Below, one piece after another: positions 59,441-64,000 of a DNA stretch of 64,000 nucleotides. The stretch spans positions 165,693 to 229,692 of the forward strand of contig PLJM01000011.1 in the NCBI GenBank assembly GCA_003139695.1. Reading direction: 5' to 3'. Position numbers and translations under genes: made by a program. A model generated the notes under the pieces. The model was not told where the DNA came from. It ran no database searches and saw only the letters and a list, made by a program, of their open reading frames with translations. Origin of the DNA: Candidatus Dormiibacterota bacterium (lineage in GTDB: Bacteria; Chloroflexota; Dormibacteria; Dormibacterales; Dormibacteraceae). Each line of letters opens with the position of its first letter. Position 1 is the first letter of the stretch.

Positions 59441-61821
59441 TCGCGGAACCTCGCTTTGTGCCTTTTTTGGAGTGCGAGCTTGATCTCTGTCATCACTTTG
59501 TCCACTTCGGCGTCCGTCAGGGTGCGCTCGGGGCTGCGGAAAGTCAAGGTGAATGCAATGCTTTTGTGCCCTTCGGGAACCTGCGGGCCGTGATACTCGT
59601 CGAAGGCGCTGGCCTGCTCCAGGTATTCCCCGCCAAGCTCCTTGATGGTGGCCAGCAAAGGGCCGGCAGTGATGTGGTCCTCAACCACCACGGCAAGATC
59701 CCGCTCGATCGCCGGGAACCTCGGCAGGGGCTGCGCTCGATTAATTCGCGCCGCCGCGAGGACCGGTTCCACGTCGATCTCGACCGCCACCAGCCTTCCT
59801 TCGATCTTGAAAGTCGAGGCCACAGTCGGATGCACCTCGCCTATATAGCCGAGCAGGCGGCCGTCCAGGACGACGGCGGCGCACCGGCCGGGATGGAACA
59901 GCTCCTGAGCCCCACGCTGGTAGGTGCACGGGGGAGCGCCCACGGCCGCCAGCGAGGTGTCGAGCACCGACTTCATGGCATAGAAAGCAGCGCGTCCCGC
60001 CTCGGCGCCCGCGCCCGTGGTCGCGACGACCCCTAGGCGCATCGGCTCGTCAGGCTGTTCCGACTTGTCGTCCACCGGGGCCAGGAAAGCGCTGGCGATC
60101 TCATACACGCGGACGTTCTGACGTCCCCGGTCGCGATTGAGCGCGACCACCCCGACGAGCGACGGCAGCAAAGAGGTGCGCAGCGTGTTCATGTCGTCGC
60201 TCAACGCATTGGAGACGCGCATCGCGTGCGCGTCGACACGGAGGCTCTCGAGCACACGGCCGGAAACCAGAGCCGGGTTCCAGGTTTCGGTGAATCCAGC
60301 GCCGGCAAGCACCTCGCGCGCCTCGTCCAGACGCCTGCCGATGCTGGGCGCCGACGGTATCCACCTGTCATGACGATGACCTGGCAGCGTTGGCGGAATG
60401 CGGTCGTACCCGTAGACGCGGCCCACTTCCTCGACCAGATCCTGCGGGATCGTCACGTCAAGCCTGAAGACGGGCGGCAGCACGTCCCATTCGCCGTCTT
60501 CGAGCGCGCGGACGTGAAAATTGAGGCGCTTGAGAATCGACTCGGCTTCTTCCAACGGCACGTGCAGGCCGAGGATCTCGTCCACCAGGGCGGGGCGAAG
60601 CCTGACGCGCACCGGCTCCTGGGGGCGCGGATAGACGTCGGCCCACTCGCGGTGGACGCTCCCTCCGGCCAGCTCCGCGATCAGAGACGCCGCACGACGC
60701 GCGCCGGCCAGAGCCAGCTCGGCAGGCAGGCCCTTCTCGAAACGAGACGACGCCTCGGTCCGCAGCCCGAGCTCGCGCGCCGTCTGGCGCACGCTCGAAC
60801 CGTTGAAAGTCGCCGCCTCGAGAAGGATTTCGGTGGTGGCCTCGGTGACCGCCGTCTCCTCGCCTCCAATGACGCCCGCAATCGCCACCGGCTTGCGGCT
60901 GTCGGCGATGACGAGCATCTCAGCGCTGAGCTCTCGTTCGATGCCGTCAAGGCAAAGCAGCTTTTCGCCGGCACGAGCCCCTCTCACTTGGATCTCAGCT
61001 GGGGAGATCTTTGTCAGATCGAATGCATGCAACGGCTGGGCATACTCGAGCAGCACATAGTTCGTGATGTCGACCACGTTGTTGATGGGCCGCACGCCGC
61101 AGGCGCGCAAGCGCCGCTGGAGCCACTCGGGGCTTGGCCCGACTTTGACGCCCTTGATGACGCCGCCGATGTAGCGGGGGCACAGGTCGGGATCCTCAAT
61201 CGAAACCTTCACCAGATCACGCCCCGGCGGATTGGCCGTTCCCGTGAATGCGGGCATGAAGTCGACCTTCATCGGCCTGTCCAGTCCCGCGGCCAGCTCG
61301 CGCGCCACACCGAGGTGGCCCATGCAGTCGGGGCGGTTGGAGGTGACCTCGATATCCATCGTCACCAGGCTTGGAATCACCGACTCCAGCGAGTCTCCCG
61401 GCTTCCCTGAGTCGAGAATGAGAATGCCCGAGTGGTCGTCGCCAAGCAGCAGCTCCTCGGCGGAGCAGAGCATGCCCCTGGCTTTGTAGCCGGCGATGTT
61501 CATGTCCTTGACGAGCTTGCCGTTCGGCACAGTGACGCCTGGCATGGCCACGGGCACCAGCGAGCCTGGGATCGCGTTGGGGGCCCCGGCGATGATCTGC
61601 TCGACGTGGTCGCCGAGGTCTACCTGGTGCACCCAAAGGGGGTTACGCGACTTCGGGTGCGGGATCTGCTCGAGCACCTTGCCCACGATGATCTGGGACA
61701 GGTCCACGACCGTCAGGTTCTCGACCTCGAGCCCCAGGCGGGTGAGAACGGCAGCGGCGTCATTGGGCGTGACCCCGTCGAGGTCGACGAAATCTGCAAG
61801 CCATTCGTAGCTGATTCGCAT
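59437..61821 (-). CDS. pheT: Phenylalanyl-tRNA synthetase beta subunit
   Basis: 794 residues with the full bacterial set of domains. It begins MRISYEWLADFVDL, then an EMAP-like tRNA-binding domain, the B3/B4 editing domain (GARAGEKLLCLDGIERELS), B5, the catalytic-like core and the C-terminal FDX-ACB domain (FPAIERDLAVVVEDHI; KSIAFTLTFRSPERTLTD). It is separated from pheS by 74 bases containing a double-hairpin repeat. Confidence 0.96.
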   Translation of the reverse strand: MRISYEWLADFVDLDGVTPNDAAAVLTRLGLEVENLTVVDLSQIIVGKVLEQIPHPKSRNPLWVHQVDLGDHVEQIIAGAPNAIPGSLVPVAMPGVTVPNGKLVKDMNIAGYKARGMLCSAEELLLGDDHSGILILDSGKPGDSLESVIPSLVTMDIEVTSNRPDCMGHLGVARELAAGLDRPMKVDFMPAFTGTANPPGRDLVKVSIEDPDLCPRYIGGVIKGVKVGPSPEWLQRRLRACGVRPINNVVDITNYVLLEYAQPLHAFDLTKISPAEIQVRGARAGEKLLCLDGIERELSAEMLVIADSRKPVAIAGVIGGEETAVTEATTEILLEAATFNGSSVRQTARELGLRTEASSRFEKGLPAELALAGARRAASLIAELAGGSVHREWADVYPRPQEPVRVRLRPALVDEILGLHVPLEEAESILKRLNFHVRALEDGEWDVLPPVFRLDVTIPQDLVEEVGRVYGYDRIPPTLPGHRHDRWIPSAPSIGRRLDEAREVLAGAGFTETWNPALVSGRVLESLRVDAHAMRVSNALSDDMNTLRTSLLPSLVGVVALNRDRGRQNVRVYEIASAFLAPVDDKSEQPDEPMRLGVVATTGAGAEAGRAAFYAMKSVLDTSLAAVGAPPCTYQRGAQELFHPGRCAAVVLDGRLLGYIGEVHPTVASTFKIEGRLVAVEIDVEPVLAAARINRAQPLPRFPAIERDLAVVVEDHITAGPLLATIKELGGEYLEQASAFDEYHGPQVPEGHKSIAFTLTFRSPERTLTDAEVDKVMTEIKLALQKRHKARFRE

Positions 61822-61840
61822 GTGCTAGTACCGACGCCCC

Positions 61841-61883
61841 CATCCCCCGACTGCGTCGGGTACTTCCCCGTCGAGCGGGGAAG
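61841..61883 (+). repeat. Dispersed double-hairpin repeat, copy D
   Basis: CCCGAC-TGC-GTCGGG (61846-61860) followed by CTTCCCC/GGGGAAG (61863-61869 with 61877-61883) and a short T run on the plus strand. It lies between pheS and pheT, inside their operon. Confidence 0.6.
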
Positions 61884-61895
61884 ACATCTTTTTCA

Positions 61896-62918
61896 CTAAA
61901 ACTGCTCCAGGAAACGCAGGTCTGATTCATAGAGCAGGCGGATGTCGTCGACGTCGTGCTTCAGCATCGCCATGCGTTCGATGCCAAAACCCCACGCGTA
62001 GCCATTCCACTTTTCGGGGTCGATGCCGCCGTTGCGCAGCACCTGGGGATGCACCATCCCGCAGCCACCGACCTCGAGCCAACCTTTGTGGCGGCAGCTC
62101 TTGCACCCGGCGCCGCCGCAGATGCCGCACGACACATCGAACTCGAAGCTTGGCTCGGTGAAGGGAAAGTAGCTCGGCCTGACGCGCACTTTTCTCTCGC
62201 TGCCGTACAGCGACTGGATCATGTAAAGGAGCGTCCCCTTCATGTCACCGACGGTCAGCCCGCGGTCCACGGCGAGACCCTCGACCTGGCTGAAGTACGG
62301 GAGGCGCGTCGCTTCGGGCGCGTCGCGCCGGTAGCACCGGCCCGGCGTAATGATGTAAATCGGCGGCTCCTTTAATCGCTGCATCGCGCGGATCTGAACC
62401 GGCGACGTGTGCGCGCGCAGCAGCAGCTGCGGTGTGAAATAGAACGAGTCCCAGTTTTCACGTGCCGGATGGCCGGCCGAGATGTTCAGGGCTTCGAAGT
62501 TGTACCACTCGGTCTCGACCTCGGGGCCAAGCTCAACCTTGTAGCCCAGGCTCTCCAGGACAGTCTCGATCTGTCGCTGCACCTGGGTGAGAACGTGGAC
62601 GTGGCCACGGCCGAGCGGCGGGCCGGGGAACGTGACGTCGATCGCCTCGGTCTCGGCGATGTCGGCGAGGCGAGCCCCTTCCAGCTCCGCCCGCCGGTTG
62701 GCGAGGGCGGCTTCGATGGCGCGCTTTGCCTCGTTGGCAGACTGGCCGAGCGCGGCACGCTGCGCCGGCGCCAGCTGGCCGATGCCGGTGAGCAATTTGG
62801 TGATCTGCCCGCTCTTGCGTCCCAGGTAGTCGAGCGTGATCGTCTCGAGCTCGCCTTCAGTGCTTGCTTTCGCGATCGCGCCCAGTGCTTCTCTGATCAG
62901 GTTGGACGGGTCGCTCAC
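61896..62918 (-). CDS. pheS: Phenylalanyl-tRNA synthetase alpha subunit
   Basis: Class II synthetase subunit of 340 residues. The N-terminal coiled coil is LIREALGAIAKASTEGELET; motif 2 and 3 regions are LRAHTSPVQIRAM, PGRCYRRDAPEATR and GYAWGFGIERMAMLKHDVDD. A Cys-rich loop, CGICGGAGCKSCRHKGWLE, is seen in some bacterial PheS. GTG 62918 has GGAGG 8 bases upstream and overlaps the methyltransferase stop as GTGA. The frame is open far upstream but that is shadow. Confidence 0.96.
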   Translation of the reverse strand: MSDPSNLIREALGAIAKASTEGELETITLDYLGRKSGQITKLLTGIGQLAPAQRAALGQSANEAKRAIEAALANRRAELEGARLADIAETEAIDVTFPGPPLGRGHVHVLTQVQRQIETVLESLGYKVELGPEVETEWYNFEALNISAGHPARENWDSFYFTPQLLLRAHTSPVQIRAMQRLKEPPIYIITPGRCYRRDAPEATRLPYFSQVEGLAVDRGLTVGDMKGTLLYMIQSLYGSERKVRVRPSYFPFTEPSFEFDVSCGICGGAGCKSCRHKGWLEVGGCGMVHPQVLRNGGIDPEKWNGYAWGFGIERMAMLKHDVDDIRLLYESDLRFLEQF

Positions 62919-63640
62919 GCTGCCAACCTCCGGCGGATTTCGAACAGGAGCAGCGCTGCCGCTGCGGCGACATTGAGCGACTCGACGCCGCCGCCGAGCG
63001 GCACGGTCACCAGCTTGAGGTTCTCCTTCGAGAGGCCGTGCGCCTCGCTGCCCAGGATGATCATGCCCGCCTTCTCGATCGGCGCCTCCGCCAACGGCGC
63101 TCCGCCCGTGGCCGCCGCGCCGTAGCCGTCGAGGCCGGCGAGGTCTTCCCACCTGGCTCGCGCAACCGTGAGCCGGAAAACGTTGCCTGCCGACGCACGA
63201 ACCGACTTGGCGCCGTATGGATCCGCGCAGCCGTCGAGCAGCGCGAGGGCCGGCGCGCCGGCCGCGGCCGCGGTACGGCAGATGGCGCCGACGTTGCCGG
63301 GATCCTGCACTCGATCGAGCACCACCAGCGGCCAGCGGTGGGCGCGAGCCACCTCGATCGCTTCCCCGGCCGTCCATTCGCGCACTTTGGCGATCGCGAT
63401 CACCCCTTGCGGCGTGACAGTCTGGCTGATCGAGCGAAATACGCCGCGCGAAAGGGTAATGCGGCGGGGGGCGTCTACCAGCGAGTCATCGCCCTCGCGA
63501 ACCGCGATGAGCTCGAGCTCGACGCCGGCGGCGGCCGCCTCGGCGACCACGCGCGGACCTTCCAGGAGGGCGAAGCCTGGCTCGCGCCGGCGGGCGAGGC
63601 GCTGCAACCTGCGCACGACCTCGTTCTCCGGGCTGGTTAT
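62915..63640 (-). CDS. SpoU/TrmH-family rRNA or tRNA 2'-O-methyltransferase
   Basis: SPOUT methyltransferase of about 241 residues. The N-terminal substrate-binding part is TSPENEVVRRLQRLARRR, and the knot motifs are VVLDRVQDPGNVGAICRTA, LLDGCADPYGAKSVRASAG and ILGSEAHGLS. Family members start right before the TSP-EN motif, which coincides with ATA 63640. TTG 63667, overlapping rplT, is the nearest canonical start but has no properly spaced Shine-Dalgarno. It lies in the common rplT-spoU-pheS-pheT order. Confidence 0.9.
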   Translation of the reverse strand: MTSPENEVVRRLQRLARRREPGFALLEGPRVVAEAAAAGVELELIAVREGDDSLVDAPRRITLSRGVFRSISQTVTPQGVIAIAKVREWTAGEAIEVARAHRWPLVVLDRVQDPGNVGAICRTAAAAGAPALALLDGCADPYGAKSVRASAGNVFRLTVARARWEDLAGLDGYGAAATGGAPLAEAPIEKAGMIILGSEAHGLSKENLKLVTVPLGGGVESLNVAAAAALLLFEIRRRLAA

Positions 63641-63647
63641 CGGCTGA

Positions 63648-64000
63648 TCAGAGGCTTTTCTTTGCAACCTCCACCAGCCGAGCAAAGGAACCGCTGTCGC
63701 GCACGGCCAGGTCAGCCAGCACTTTGCGGTCGATCTCCACTCCGGCCTGGCGAAGGCCGTGCATGAGCTTGCTGTAGGGAAGCCCCGATTGTCGCGAGGC
63801 GGCGTTGATACGCGCAATCCAGAGTGCACGCATCTCGCGCTTGCGCCGCCGCCGGTCGCGGAACGCATAAGCGAGCGCGTGGAGGACTGCTTCGTTCGCG
63901 GGTCGAAAAAGGAGCTTCTTGGACAGCCGGAAGCCCTTGGCCCGATCGAGGATCGCTTTGTGGCGCCTGTGCGCGGGAACTCCACGCTTGACTCGTGCCA
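63648..64000 (-). CDS. rplT: 50S ribosomal protein L20 (first base of start codon outside window)
   Basis: Ribosomal protein of about 117 residues. The translation from the edge reads [18 protein letters not shown] and continues with [19 protein letters not shown] and [19 protein letters not shown]. The A of the start ATG would be base 64001, so the gene is complete except for that base. infC and rpmI are expected just beyond the edge. Confidence 0.97.
   Translation of the reverse strand, partial: ARVKRGVPAHRRHKAILDRAKGFRLSKKLLFRPANEAVLHALAYAFRDRRRRKREMRALWIARINAASRQSGLPYSKLMHGLRQAGVEIDRKVLADLAVRDSGSFARLVEVAKKSL

Noticed and set aside
62915..63667. SpoU methyltransferase as a further certain ATA start
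   Set aside because: ATA 63640 fits the family N-terminus, but no Shine-Dalgarno precedes it and TTG 63667 is available in frame, so it was not counted among the firm cases.
1..64000. tRNA, rRNA or phage genes
   Set aside because: No cloverleaf-like sequence, rRNA motif, integrase, transposase or phage structural gene was recognised by eye; a tRNA scan was not possible.

Overview
The window is GC-rich bacterial chromosome, densely packed with genes. No rRNA, tRNA, CRISPR array, prophage or insertion sequence was seen, and no gene-free stretch exceeds about 215 bases. The mix of genes points to a Gram-positive-like or Terrabacteria soil lineage, possibly Dormibacterota or Chloroflexota; this is inference from gene content, not a phylogeny. 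The supporting features are LexA boxes of the CGAAC-N4-GTTCG type, RNase Y and RNase J, SpoVS and YmdB, a DapL-type aminotransferase and many CoA-transferase and acyl-CoA genes.

Layout. 1-10514 is a catabolic/transport region: a branched-chain amino acid type ABC importer (livH partial, livK), a divergent GntR/FadR-type regulator, a fused AccD-AccA carboxyltransferase, two CaiB-type CoA-transferases, a crotonase, a TSUP permease, and an acyl-CoA dehydrogenase with its TetR regulator. 10606-12988 is an SOS cluster: an unknown SOS-controlled gene, a LAGLIDADG protein, a glutaredoxin, a YneA/ChiZ-like LysM protein and lexA. 12942-30935 (mostly minus strand) holds hflX, dapL, miaA, mutL, mutS, miaB, spoVS, ymdB, rny, recX, recA, a pgsA-cinA fusion and ftsK, with one plus-strand GT87-like gene. 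31110-39757 holds two zinc-ribbon proteins, RNase J, uracil-DNA glycosylase, dapA, asd, dapB, pnp and rpsO. 39798-54549 is the long rimP-nusA-ylxR-infB-rbfA-nrnA-truB-ribF operon, extended by glpB, an alkyl-DHAP-synthase-like gene, dagK and a gamma-glutamyltransferase, and preceded by secD-secF. 54600-64000 holds ruvB, ruvA, ruvC, yebC, tyrS, cvpA, pheT, pheS, a SpoU methyltransferase and rplT, which lacks only the first base of its start codon at the window edge.

Most notable: (1) three promoters (unknown gene, yneA-like gene, recA) share one 29-bp module with a perfect LexA box at identical spacing between -35 and -10, so a new SOS gene and an SOS division inhibitor can be read directly from the DNA. 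(2) Several genes whose conserved N-termini lie upstream of any ATG/GTG/TTG appear to start at ATA or CTG, in 4-base overlaps (ATAG, CTGA) with the preceding stop codon, two of them behind an ideal GGAGG. (3) Intergenic hairpin elements occur in several copies; one is flanked by a 29-bp duplication of the 3' end of yebC. (4) pgsA and cinA are fused.
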